From assembly GCA_018524725.1 (NCBI GenBank), contig JAEUWP010000138.1, forward strand, positions 124,001 through 188,000: a DNA stretch of 64,000 bases, given 5' to 3'. This document shows, piece by piece, positions 52,895-64,000 of this stretch. A model generated the notes under the pieces. That model worked only from the letters and a program-made list of their open reading frames with translations, made no database searches and was not told where the DNA came from. Every line of letters begins with the position of its first letter. Position 1 is the first letter of the stretch. The stretch is from Podaxis mareebaensis (Eukaryota > Basidiomycota > Agaricomycetes > Agaricales > Agaricaceae). A program made the position numbers and the translations under genes.

Positions 52895-53401
52895 ATGGAC
52901 TGCTGGCGCTTTAGCCTGTCGTTAGCTAATGTGTCGGATTTGTTTTGGTATCTATGGCCCAATAAGGACCAGGTTCGGCCGTCTCCCACGGCGTTGAATG
53001 ATACCTGTGCCTTGTGTGTTGGAGCATGGCATCAATGATATGAATGGCGGTGAGGATATTAGGGACTGTATGTATACAAGAGAGCTTGATGCGTGGACTG
53101 ATGAAGGAATAAAAAACAACAAGGACCTTACAATGAGTGTAATCCAGGTAATTAATTCGAGCGGCTGAAGCCTGATGCTTTCGGTTGCGGAGTTCATCCA
53201 AATTTACATACCACTCTTTCTCTCCACCACCATATCCCTCATCCGTATCCCCTCCCCCAACGTCACCCCCGGCGATAACTCCGCCTCTTCCTCTTCCTCC
53301 TCTTCACTGTCGTCTATTCCAGCCTTACTCGTTCACCCACCCACCCTGCAACTCCCCACCTGTCCTCCTTTTCTTCCTTCTAATTACTCTCCCAGTATCC
53401 C
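52895..53401. other. Intergenic region before the Zds gene
   Basis: 507 bp. The right half (about 53215-53400) is strongly pyrimidine-rich (CT tracts), a usual feature of basidiomycete promoters just upstream of the start codon. No gene seen. Confidence 0.5.
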
Positions 53402-56366
53402 ATGGCCACTCGCGCCCTCCAGCCATCAGAATATGAGATACAGCGTGAAGTAGAAGCCCTCCGCGACATCAGACGCCGCTCCACTACCCCTGGTGCCCTC
53501 ACAATCGACCCGGACCTCCCCAATCAGTCCCCCACGACCTCCCCGACTGCCAGAACATGGCCAGCCGGATCTGCTGCTTCTCCGTACAGACCGGACAGTG
53601 ACACATCGAGTAGCTTGTACGATGCAACTTCTTCCGATCGCAGTAGCCATGGGAGTGCCAGCGTTGAATCTGCCAGTACCGATGCAACGTCGACGGGTGT
53701 GACCGATGATCCCTTCCACCTCTTCTGGGTACCCGCCAGCGTCCATCCAGAGATCGCCCCGGCAGAATTTCGCGCATTCCTCAAGGAACATGCACGAGCA
53801 GTTCCCCCAGCAGAGGGAGCGGACCTTGGTCGATCGACCTCCGCGTCTTCTACTTCAAGTCTCGGCCGCAAGCGCTCTATGCTCAGAAGACAATACCAGC
53901 CGCGCGAAAACGATGGAGTCGAAGAAGAAAAAGTCGTTCCCCTCAGGCGCAATCGCAGCTACCTCTACAATCCAGTGCCCCAGCTGACATTTAACGACCT
54001 TCAGCGGCTTGAGCAACTGGCCGAGGAGGCATCCGAAAATGACGACTCCTCGAAACTCAGAACTCTTCTTAGGAGGAGCCTTAGCCTTAATCTCTCGCCC
54101 TCAGGTTTGTCTCATTCATAATCAACGAGGAATGCTGGTTAATTCTCCCGCTGTAGCCATCGATAGGATGGACAATGTGCCAGATATGGGAGACGAAGCT
54201 GACGCACCTATTATTGTCCCTCCACCCGGTCAGATTCTTCGCCGCGCTGCACGCACCAAAATCAGAAAGCCTGGGCTTCCTGGGGATGGAAACGGCCACC
54301 GGTTTGGGAGTACGAAGAGAGGACCTAGGGCAGCAACGCTACCACCAACAGCAGATCAACGCACTTCAAGCGACTTTTCGTCAAGTGACCACGGGGAGAC
54401 CCCTGGCGAAGCTGATCTGCTGACCCAACGTCGCCAAACGTTTTCAGATGACGGCTTCACGAGTCATAGACCTGAATCGTTCAGTGAAGAAGCACTTATA
54501 TTCGACGCTTATGCCCGGGATGAGGATGAGGAGCAACCCGCACATGCCCCGGGTGGATTAACGTCATCACCACCCTCGTCTACCGACTCCAGCGATGTGC
54601 TGTCACAAGAAGTACCACAACTGTCTTTACCTGAAGTGCAACCCGCACTTCTTGAGGCTCTTGGTCCTATTCTTCATCAACCTCAGCCGCAGCGGCTTCT
54701 ATCACCTCAAATATCAAATGAATACCAGCATCTTCAACCATCTCGAACCCCCTCACCCTCTACGGAAGGGCCTCCTCAAATCGTGACGCCTGACGCCCCA
54801 GCAGCCACGCCTTACACTCCCCCAGTTCAACAGCCGCAGCCGCAGCCCCCTCTACCGACCATACACCAGCAGCCACCCCAGCCCCCGCAGCCACCTCCTT
54901 CCCAACCTCAAGTCCCTGCGCAAATACAGCAATCACAACCCATCGCCCCCCAACACCCTCCGGCTCGAAAGGAAAGGGACAGAAAAGGTCTTTTCTCAAA
55001 ATGGGGGAGTGATAAATCTAGCAAAAAATCCAAAGAGAAGGACAGGGAGAGTAGGGAGCGTCCGGAGAAAGAAAAAGAGACAGGCTTTTTCGGTTCTCTA
55101 TTCGGAGGATCGAAGAAGAAGCAAGACTCTGATTTCACCCCTTCAATGGTTGGCGGAAGCGCCGGACGCGAGGCGGCCCAGGCACTTCTCGGCGCATCCA
55201 AGTCGTCCAAGAACTATGTGCCGCCCCCATCTCCCGGACTAGTCCAAGGGGCGAACCCCTATGCTCGTTATCCCATCCACGTGGAGAGAGCGATTTACAG
55301 GTTGAGCCATATCAAACTCGCAAATCCTCGCCGGCCGCTGTATGAACAAGTTCTGATCAGTAATTTGATGTTCTGGTACCTGGGTGTTATTAACAAGGCC
55401 CAAAGCCCGACACCCGCGACGCAAACCCAACCTAATAGCGTTGGGACGTCAAGCACGGATAATGTAGGGACAGGAGGCCAAAACAGAGTAGAGGATGCGG
55501 AGAGGGAACGACGAGAGAGGGAGCAAGGAGAGCAAGAACAGAGGGAAAGGGCGGAAAAGGAGAGACTGGAGAGGGAAAGGCTGGAAAGGGAGAGAGAAAG
55601 GGAAAAAGAGATCGAAATGAAGAAGAAAGAGTCTGGTAAACGGGGCTCCTTGACGAAAACACCCGCTGGTGGCGTACCTGGAGGACGGCGTGCGGAGATG
55701 CCAATCAAAGGGCCACAGTATGAGATGCAGCATCGTGTGATGGAACAAGAGTACGGAAATTACAACATGCAACCGAGTCAACAAATGGGACGGATACCCA
55801 GTCAAACTAATGGAGTCCCTGGCCAACATTACCCCCGACAACAGTCTCAGCCATATCCGACTTCGCCGCCCAAGCTTGTTTCGCCTCAGCCTACACACGC
55901 TTCCGAGCAACAATTCTACGATGGACAACAGCAGCCACAGCGATTACCGCCCGGAGCGATGCCGCCGGTAGATCAGACCACGTCGTGGATGTCACAGAAC
56001 AATGCTCAACGGCCACCAAATCCCTCGCCGCAGAGGTCACGAACCCCCCCATCACAGAACCACATGACTCCTCCGCCCATGCAGCGCCAGACTCCGTCGC
56101 TACCCCAAGATGGGTATGCAGGAGTGGGAGTAGGAGGAGGGCGGCCCGGACGCTCGCTGTCTGCCACTGCCGTCCCTCCACCACAAACGAACGGCGCAAA
56201 GGTACGGAAAGGAGTGAGTATGCATGCGGCTTTGCCGAGTCAACAATCACAGACCCGACGATCTGGGGCAGTTGAAGGACGTCCCGCCACCGATGTTGAC
56301 GGTGTAGGCGAAGAAGAGGATATGCCATTAGCGGCGTTGAGACAACAGCAGCGACGGGTCATGTAA
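53402..56366 (+). CDS. Zds1/Zds2-family polarity and PP2A regulator
   Basis: Two exons (53402-54104, 54157-56366) give 970 residues. The diagnostic Zds_C motif is YPIHVERAIYRLSHIKLANP followed by RRPLYEQVLISNLMFWYLGV (about 55261-55395). An N-terminal conserved patch, DDPFHLFWVPASVHPEIAPA plus EFRAFLKEH, is also typical of the family. In yeast, Zds proteins bind PP2A-Cdc55 and act in mitotic entry/exit and polarity. The rest is disordered: Gln/Pro-rich stretches, a Lys/Glu/Arg block before the motif (GLFSKWGSDKSSKKSKEKD) and a long charged helix after it (ERLERERLEREREREKEIEM). The protein continues ~320 residues past Zds_C, whereas the motif is usually near the C-terminus. Confidence 0.88.
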
Positions 56367-57034
56367 TCAGTGGTGATGGACTACTTGTGGCAGCTTCGTG
56401 ACTTGTGGCCTGGGACATTTGGATGTTGTTGCTTCGGCACACTTCTCTCTCTTTTTCTTTGCTACATTCCATGCTATTTAGACATTAATATGGAACGGAA
56501 CCCTTACTGCCGTGAAATAGCAACTCGTCTTAGTCCTTCTTTTGACGATCCACGTTGTTTTTCTTTACCCTGTTCTCGGTTTATTCCTATATCACATTTT
56601 CTCATTACATTCTCTTTTTTTTCAGCTCGTTTCGGCCGTAGCACTCCTGCTGTGCTTGAATGTCCTTGCTGACAGTGTCTGCGCACTTTACCCCTGAAAT
56701 CGGTTCATTACATGCAGCGGTTATTCTCTGGCAGTTCTTTTTCGCTCCCGCGTCCGCTCGCGATAAACAGCACCGTTTTGAGGATACAAGTAATTCGTAG
56801 GGGGAATATGATATATTTTTCATCTCATCGCCGATGAGGTCAGACAAGTTGATGGGTTGCACGTGGTCATCAAACCCCCAGTTTGGTCAAGGAGATACTT
56901 AGATACATACTCACTTTGTGATCATACCCATTCGTCCAAGTACGCTCCAAGAATTTGTACCTGCAATCCTACGGTATGCCCATGGTTTGATCACCAATGT
57001 TGTTTGAGACTTACCGTGTCTTTCGGATTCAGAA
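56367..57034. other. Intergenic region Zds to ARPC2
   Basis: 668 bp with a T-rich Zds 3' flank and the ARPC2 promoter. Short frames at 56370-56690 and 56857-57048 have no support. Confidence 0.5.
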
Positions 57035-58264
57035 ATGATCCTCCTTGAAGTAAGCACAAATGCGAAACCCCCTAATGCATCCCTTAGCTCAATGAACACG
57101 ATATTGGCCTGCAGCCTCACAACACGATAATTCAGACCACACTCCTCGAGAAGCTTGTAAAGTGCGTTCGCGTCATTCGGTCACAGCGGCTCAATCACTA
57201 ACAGGGGTGCGTTGGATTATGCATGTAGGCCGTCGACCCTCGATGTCCAGTTCGTGGATTTCGATGGCGTACGCTTCCACCTGACATCGGGCGAGAAAAA
57301 GACTCTGTTGCTTTTGTCAATGAACATCAGGTGCTGGGATGAGCTGGCGAGATATGGTGCCGTGGATGTCTTAAAGAGGGAGTATGGAGCGTTGGTGTTG
57401 GATCAACCAGAGCATGACTACAATGTCAGCTTGATGATTGATCTAGAACAGGTGCCTCAGGATCCTGGTGAGTGGCTTGTATCTGGAAGTCTGAATCTTA
57501 GGCGGAGGTAGCTGATGATCGTGACTCAAGAGTCGAGGGACGCATTCGTGATGTCCGTTGCATTGTTGAAGAGGAACGCGCTATCGGCGCCGTTTGAACG
57601 TGCATTCCAAGAACAAAAGAAGTTGGAGACATCAGGGGGACAGGGGGAGTTGATGCAGATTCATTATCGAGACGAGGAAGCGATCTACGTTCAAGCCTCG
57701 CCTGATCGAGTCACGGTCATCTTCTCGACTATCTTCAGAGAGGAGACTGATCGTATCTTTGGAAAGGTGTTCTTGCAGGTGGGTATCGGTCTTGGTATGC
57801 CGGTGCCCATGGTGACTCTTCATCGTTTGAATAGGAGTTCGTTGATGCCCGAAGACAACCTTCAATTCAGAATGCCCCTCAGGTGCTCTACACGAATCGT
57901 GACCCGCCCCTCGAGATCCGCCATATCGCGGGTCTGAGAAATACCGAAGATGCCGGCTATGTCACTTTTGTGTTGTTCCCTCGCCATTTCGCTAAACCGG
58001 ACGTGGCGTCGGCGACGATCTCTCATATTCAGTTGTTCCGTGACTATTTGCATTATCACATCAAGTGTTCGAAGGCGTATATGCATTCGAGGATGCGGGC
58101 TCGGGTATCTGAGTTCCAGAAGGTGTTGAATCGCGCGAAGACGGAGGTGGCTACGGGTGAGAAGAAGACTGTTAGGTGAGCCTCTGGAATTGGAATTTCG
58201 GTTCCTGGTTTTTTGACTAATTGCTGTTCAATCAACCAGCGGGAGGACCATGGTCACTCGATGA
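57035..58264 (+). CDS. ARC35: Arp2/3 complex subunit ARPC2 (p34/Arc35)
   Basis: Six exons (57035-57049, 57088-57161, 57229-57467, 57531-57778, 57835-58175, 58240-58264) give 313 residues, the normal length. ARPC2 pairs with ARPC4 to form the Arp2/3 scaffold that holds the mother actin filament during branched nucleation. Conserved segments: MILLELNEHDIGLQPHNTII, VQFVDFDGVRFHL, DQPEHDYNVSLMIDLEQVPQ, FVMSVALLKRNALSAPFERA, MQIHYRDEEAIYVQASPDRV, FSTIFREETDRIFGKVFLQE and HIQLFRDYLHYHIKCSKAYM. The first coding exon is only 15 bases and the last 25. Acceptor 57530 was preferred over an earlier one at 57511 because only it keeps the conserved DAFVMS frame. Confidence 0.95.
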
Positions 58265-58809
58265 ATGGGAGTTGTTTACATGTTGTATTCTGTGTAATCA
58301 TTGTTCTGTGTACATATCGTTCCTTGACGACCGACAAAATTTCAGCAAGAATACGTATATTCGATTGCCTTTCGCTTCGGAGTGGTGTTCTTGTGGGCAT
58401 TTGGGGATACCGAAAAGTGGGTGTGTTTTCGTTGGGGAATTGAAGCGCCCAGGTTCGATGAGCGACGAAGCAAATGGCGAACCTGTTATCCCCAAACGTG
58501 TCTGCTGGTGACGGTATCAGCGAAGCCGAAAGTTCCATGTGTACAATAATTTGGTCGGTTTATGTCAACAGACATGACCAGGGTGCTATTTTCTCAAGTC
58601 ATTCGGAATGGGATCCTCTTCTGCGTGTGGACTTTGACGTTCTAACGTTTGGTCCATCCAGCAATGCATTAATTCTCGGATCTTTGCGAGACTAAGGCAT
58701 AGGATGCAAGATTTACAGAACGTGGCAAGGTGGCACACCTGGCCGGGGTCGCATGGTGATGGAATGAGATATGATTTCGTCGGAGTTGTCGTAGCTTATC
58801 AGTACAGAA
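58265..58809. other. Downstream flank of ARPC2
   Basis: 545 bp. The frames on both strands (58213-58511, 58254-58695) are mutual shadows without domains. Probably 3' UTR and spacer. Confidence 0.4.
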
Positions 58810-59273
58810 TCAATTAAGTATCTCTTTGAAGTCGGGTAAGATGGCACGCGTATACCATGGCTGTGGTAGTGAGTAAACGGGCAGGTATTGAGAAAGGAGA
58901 TGTAGTTGTGCTCCGCGGACGGGGAAGAGTTTGAGAATAGCCAAGCGAGTCCCGATGACATGACGTACAAATTCTAGAGGAGTTTGCGCAAACTCGACAA
59001 CTTTGGAATGTGAGACGCGTCAAGCCCTCTGTCTAGTTTCAGCACGCAAAGCTCACACGCGTTGGGGGCGCTTGAACAGGGGCTGAACAGTCGGGGAAAC
59101 ATAGAATATTTAGGATCATCGAGCAACACGTACACCCGTGCAGGATATGCGACAGAGAGCCACACGAATTCCTTCGAGGTTGGGCGGAGGAGACTCGAGA
59201 TGGGCTGCAAGCTGCAGGGCCAGGGTTGAACTCTTCCATAATTTAGGGTCAATTGGCTGAGGTAAGCCATCAC
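58810..59273 (-). pseudogene. Unrecognised minus-strand coding relic
   Basis: Two protein-like frames sit side by side. 59273-58974 reads LNYGRVQPWPCSLQPISSLL, later CELCVLKLDRGLDASHIPKL and SSLRKLL, then a stop. From about 59000 another frame reads VVEFAQTPLEFVRHVIGTRL, AILKLFPVRGAQLHLLSQYL and ILPDFKEILN, stopping at 58810-58812. The Leu pattern recalls the C-terminal part of Agaricomycete F-box/LRR proteins, but no F-box is present and no splice join was convincing. Either the end of a decayed gene or an unresolved small gene. Confidence 0.3.
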
Positions 59274-59414
59274 AGAATTTTGGGGTCGATCAACACCGTG
59301 ACCCCAGCGGAGCGGAGACTATTAGGATGAGAATAAAAACTCGCTGCCTACCGTCCTTCCTTGCCTCCCCTCCCCCCCTCCAGCTGCCAGTCGTCAGATT
59401 AGTGGCTATACCCA
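59274..59414 (+). promoter_or_regulatory. ACC1 upstream region
   Basis: Bases just before the ACC1 start, with a strongly pyrimidine-rich tract (about 59340-59390, CCTTCCTTGCCTCCCC type) as expected for a highly expressed basidiomycete gene. Confidence 0.45.
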
Positions 59415-62400
59415 ATGTCCCCTTACGACCATTCCAGAGTGCAACATTTCATTGGTAAACTTCCCTTGGGTTGTTATATCTATACCCGCCTTTCCTAATA
59501 CCTCTTTCTAGGCGGGAACTCCCTGGATAAAGCCCCGCCGAGTAGTGTCAAGAATTTCGTGCAATCGCATGGCGGCCACACTGTTATCACAAAGGTACGC
59601 GTCTCTTGACCTCCTGTCCCCTTGTCCTGCCTTGGCTCATCTACCGTGATCGTGCAGGTCCTCATTGCTAACAATGGTCCGTCGGTGCCACTCCGCACGT
59701 CCGCCCGCCATACTAATCATCGATTCAGGTATCGCTGCTGTTAAGGAAATCCGCTCCGTTCGACAGTGGAGTTACGAGACCTTTGGCAATGAACGCGAGA
59801 TCGAATTCACTGTTATGGCCACTCCCGAAGATCTCAAAGTAAATGCGGAATACATTCGCATGGCCGATCGCTACATTGAGGTTCCCGGTGGAACCAACAA
59901 CAACAACTACGCAAATGTCGATCTCATTGTTGATGTCGCTGAACGTGCTGGTGTCCATGCTGTTTGGGCTGGCTGGGGTCATGCCTCTGAAAACCCACGA
60001 CTTCCTGAGTCCCTAGCTGCCAGCAAAAACAAGATTGTTTTCATCGGTCCCCCTGGAAGTGCTATGCGCAGCCTTGGCGACAAGATCTCCAGTACCATCG
60101 TTGCGCAGAGTGCCGATGTCCCTACCATGCCCTGGTCAGGTAGCGGCATTACCGACACCGTCCTATCCGAGGATGGTTATGTGACTGTGCCTGACAAAGC
60201 ATATGCTGATGCTTGTGTTACGACTGTCGAGGAAGGTTTGAGGCGCGCGGAGCAAATTGGGTGGCCAGTTATGATCAAGGCCAGTGAAGGTGGAGGAGGA
60301 AAAGGTATTAGGAAGGTGGACCGCCCTGATCAGTTCAAAAACGCTTTCCATGCGGTTGAGGGAGAGATCCCAGGTGGGTCGCCGGCCTCTGAAATGGGCT
60401 GCAGCTATCCTAACCCACGGCAGGTTCGCCTATTTTCATCATGAAGCTTGCTGGACAGGCCCGCCACTTGGAGGTCCAGCTCTTGGCTGATCAATATGGC
60501 GATGCTATCTCGCTGTTTGGCCGCGACTGTTCCGTCCAACGTCGTCATCAAAAGATTATCGAAGAGGCCCCTGTGACTATCGCCAAGGAGGACACCTTCG
60601 AGCAAATGGAACGTGCCGCTGTTCGCCTGTCTAAGCTTGTTGGTTACGTTAGTGCTGGTACTGTTGAATGTGCGTTGTCAAGTTGTTATCGCAGCATATA
60701 TGCACTCAATGACCTATCTTGTAGACCTTTACAGCCACGCTGATGATTACTTTTATTTCCTCGAACTCAACCCTCGTCTTCAAGTCGAACACCCTACAAC
60801 CGAAATAGTTACTGGTGTCAACCTGCCAGCGGCTCAGCTCCAAATTGCTATGGGTATCCCCCTTCATCGTATCCGCCACATTCGAACCCTCTATGGCATG
60901 GCTCCTACAGGATCATCGGAAATTGATTTCGATATGGCCAAGCCCGAGTCCAACCAGCTTCAACGCAAACCCAAGCCCAAGGGTCACGTCGTTGCCGTCC
61001 GTATCACCGCTGAGAATCCAGACGCTGGTTTTAAACCTTCTTCCGGTTCTCTCCAAGAGCTGAACTTCCGCTCAAGTACCAATGTATGGGGCTACTTCTC
61101 CGTTGGCAGCGCGGGTGGTCTTCATGAGTTTGCTGATTCACAATTCGGCCATATCTTTGCGTATGGCGAGGATCGGAGCGAGTCCCGCAAGAATATGATT
61201 GTCGCTTTGAAGGAGTTGAGCATTCGTGGTGATTTCCGTACCACGGTAGAATATCTTATCAAGCTTCTCGAGATGGAAGCCTTCAAGGACAACAAGTTCA
61301 CCACTGGGTGGCTCGACTCCTTGATCAGCAACAAACTCACTGCTGAGCGCCCTGATACGACTCTCGCTATTGTCTGTGGCGCTGTTACCAAGGCCCACAT
61401 GGCCTCTGAGGCATGCTGGTCCGAGTACAAACGCATTCTCGACAAAGGTCAAGTCCCCGCTCGTGACGTCTTGAAGACGGTCTTCGGCATCGATTTCATC
61501 TACGAGAATGTCCGCTATTCTTTCACTTGCGCTCGTTCTTCTGTTACGACCTGGACCCTCTACCTCAATGGTGGTCGCACACTAGTTGGTGCCCGTCCCC
61601 TCGCCGACGGTGGTCTTTTGGTTCTTCTAGACGGTCGCAGCCACACCATCTACTGGCGTGAGGAGGTCGGCGCCCTTCGTTTGATGATTGACTCCAAAAC
61701 CTGCCTCATCGAGCAGGAGAACGATCCCACTCAGCTCAGGAGCCCCAGTCCTGGCAAACTCATTCGGTATTTTGTTGAAAGTGGCGATCATATCAATGCT
61801 GGTGAACAATATGCTGAAATCGAGGTGTGTGTCCTCGTTGAACCTAGTATTGGACACAAATGTCTAACTTTCAATCCAGGTCATGAAAATGTACATGCCT
61901 CTCGTTGCTTCCGAAGACGGTATCGTTCAGTTGATCAAGCAGCCTGGTGTCAGTCTCGAACCCGGTGACATCCTCGGCATCCTCACGCTCGATGATCCTG
62001 CTCGCGTCAAACATGCCAAACCCTTTGACGGACTCTTGCCTCCGCTCGGAACTCCTGGCGTCATTGGAAACAAGCCCCACCAACGTCTCAGCTACTGCCT
62101 TGGTATCTTGAACGACATCCTCGATGGGTTTGATAACCAGTCTATCATGGCTGCCACTTTCAAGGAACTGATTTCCGTCCTCCATAACCCCGAACTCCCT
62201 TACGCCGAAACCAATTCCGTCCTGTCTTCGCTTTCCGGCCGTATTTCACCCAAGTTAGAGGAAAGCATTCGATCTGCCATGGATGCTGCCAAGGCCAAGG
62301 GCGATGGCCATGAGTTTCCAGCTAGCCGCATAAAGAAGGTCCTTGAGCACCATGTCAGTGAGGAGGTTCCTGCGGCAGATAAATCACGAACGCGCTCTCA

Positions 62401-64000
62401 ACTCGCCATCCTGTTCGAGATCGCGGAACGATACCTCGGTGGTGCTAAGGGTCACGAAGTAGAGATTCTAGCTAACCTTCTTGGCCGCTACGAGGCTACG
62501 GAAAAGTTGTTTGGTGGAAGCATCGAGGCTCGAGTTCTCGCGCTCCGGGAACGGCACAAAGATGACTTGGACAAGGCCATCAGCCTGGTTCTCAGCCACA
62601 TCAAGGTCCAGAGCAAGGTTAAATTAGTCCTTACCATCCTTGACTACATCAAGACTAGCGGCATCAATGTCTCCAATCCCGAAAGCCGTCTCTACCAAGT
62701 CTTGCAAGACCTCGCTGCACTGGAAGCCAAGTATGTGCTTTTCCCTTTTTGTTCATTGACATGCACTCAATCTTTCCCTCTAGGTCCTCCACGCCCGTTT
62801 GCCTCAAGGCTCGCGAAGTTCTCATTCTGGGTCAGATGCCCTCCTACGAGGAGCGTCGTGTTCAAATGGAAGCCGTCCTCAAAAATTCGGTGTCAAATAA
62901 TTACTATGGTGAAGCTGGCCAGTCTGGCTCTAGATCACCCTCTGCTGAGGTCCTCAAAGAACTGAGTGACTCTCGCTATACTGTCTTTGATGTGCTCCCC
63001 ACCTTCTTCAGCCATTCTGACCCCATGGTGTCTCTTGGTAGGTTTTCGTCCAGATTGCTATATTCCTTTGTCTCACAGACCTCTTAGCTGCATTTGAGGT
63101 TTATGTCCGTCGCGCATATAGGGCGTATACCCTCCTTTCCATTGATTACGAGGAGGGTGACACCTTGGATGATGGCGAAGTTCCGAACATTTTGACCTGG
63201 CGCTTCAACCTCGGCCAGTCCCACTCGCCTCCCTCAACTCCCCGTTTCGGATTCAGGTTCGTTGATACAGTCCCTCTGGATCATACTCCTTGGTTAACAC
63301 TCGTTATAGTGAGAACCGCAGGCAGGGTTCCGTCAGCGATCTCACCTATATGATCAATCGTCACCAATCGCAACCTATCCGTACTGGTGCCATCGCCTCC
63401 TTCCCCAATCTGAAAGCACTTGCCAAAGGATTCACCAAGGTCGTTGCAACCCTTCCTGTCTTCGATGCTGAAGATTTCACCGAACGATACGGTTCAGACG
63501 CCCAATGCCCCAATGTTGTCAACATCGCCCTCCGCATTTTCCGCGAGCAAGATGACCTGCCTGAGGAGGCCTGGAACGAGACGGTAGTCAAGTTTGTCAA
63601 TGACCACGTTGATGTCCTCAAGCGCAAGGGTGTTCGTCGCGTCACTTTCTTCATCTGTCGCCCAAGCGTCTACCCTGTCTACTACACTATCCGTGAGCAC
63701 GACGGCGTCTGGGGTGAAGAGAAGGCCATCCGTAACATCGAACCTGCTCTTGCCTTCCAGCTGGAGTTGAGCCGTCTCTCCAACTACAATTTGAAACCTG
63801 TGTTTGTCGAGACCAAGCAAATCCACATCTATCATGCCGTTGCCCACGAGAACCAACTCGACAACAGGTTCTTCGTTCGTGCTCTTGTCCGCCCTGGTCG
63901 CCTTCGTGGTTCCATGAGCACAGCGGAATATCTTATTTCTGAAACGGATCGCCTTGTTACCGGTATCCTCGACGCTTTGGAGATTGTCAGTGCCCAACAC
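59415..64000 (+). CDS. ACC1: Acetyl-CoA carboxylase, 5' part (3' partial)
   Basis: Starts at 59415 ([14 protein letters not shown]) and runs off the right edge. First exons: 59415-59454, 59513-59595, 59658-59676, 59729-60373, 60424-60669, 60725-61824, then 61880 onward with several more introns. The enzyme makes malonyl-CoA from acetyl-CoA, the committed step of fatty-acid synthesis. The biotin carboxylase domain shows [33 protein letters not shown] (ATP loop), [20 protein letters not shown] and [20 protein letters not shown]. The biotin attachment site is EVMKMYMPL, with Lys at residue ~714 by my count. The ACC central region follows ([39 protein letters not shown]). The carboxyltransferase half lies outside the window. 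Exon 3 is only 19 bases and lies inside the conserved NNGIAAVK block. Confidence 0.97.

Noticed and set aside
54820..54960. Gln/Pro repeats in the Zds gene as a tandem-repeat element
   Set aside because: They are irregular codon-level low complexity within an open frame, not a unit repeat.
57511..57530. ARPC2 acceptor at GGTAG (57511)
   Set aside because: It would shift the conserved FVMSVALLKRNA block out of frame; the acceptor at 57530 keeps it.

Overview
The window is nuclear DNA from a filamentous basidiomycete, most likely an Agaricomycete. Almost every gene is broken by short introns of about 45-65 bp with GT-AG ends (one candidate is GC-AG). The gene content is wholly eukaryotic and fungal: fungal-type acetyl-CoA carboxylase, Bud6, Axl2, a Zds protein, Zap1. 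One gene belongs to the DUF6533 membrane family, which is typical of Agaricomycetes. I saw no prokaryotic operons, CRISPR array, rRNA or convincing tRNA. Splice models below were built by hand from reading frame, splice consensus and family conservation. Where I quote protein lengths, the exon phases sum exactly.

Layout, left to right. 0-15.4 kb is gene-dense: the 3' end of a Gin4/Hsl1-type kinase (+), dynein light chain LC8 (+), Axl2-like cadherin-type polarity receptor (-), importin Kap123 (-, 16 exons), mitochondrial dihydroorotate dehydrogenase (+) and a BTB protein (+). 15.4-23.9 kb is gene-poor. It holds decayed coding-like fragments, one multi-TM protein with a glycosyltransferase-like tail, a possible tiny spliced gene and copy A of a dispersed repeat. 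23.9-30.8 kb has a divergent pair, TRAPP subunit Trs33 (-) and N-recognin E3 ligase Ubr1 (+). 30.8-33.6 kb is again gene-poor, with a decayed coding fragment and repeat copy B. 33.6-64 kb is dense: Bud6 (-), Dcr2-type phosphoesterase (-), mitochondrial ribosomal protein uL23m (+), an LRR protein (+), Zap1-like zinc regulator (+), a phosphocholine cytidylyltransferase-like protein with broken catalytic motifs (-), a DUF6533 membrane protein (+), an FAD monooxygenase (-), Tma16 (-), MOZART1 (+), a Zds-family protein (+), Arp2/3 subunit ARPC2 (+) and the 5' part of acetyl-CoA carboxylase (+, runs off the end).

Most genes are housekeeping. An unusual number act in cell polarity and the cytoskeleton (Gin4/Hsl1 kinase, LC8, Axl2, Bud6, Zds, MOZART1, ARPC2). 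I did not find a clearly new multi-gene system. The best leads are the catalytically degenerate cytidylyltransferase, the two repeat copies that bracket Trs33-Ubr1, the membrane/glycosyltransferase protein, and the long C-terminal extension of the Zds protein.
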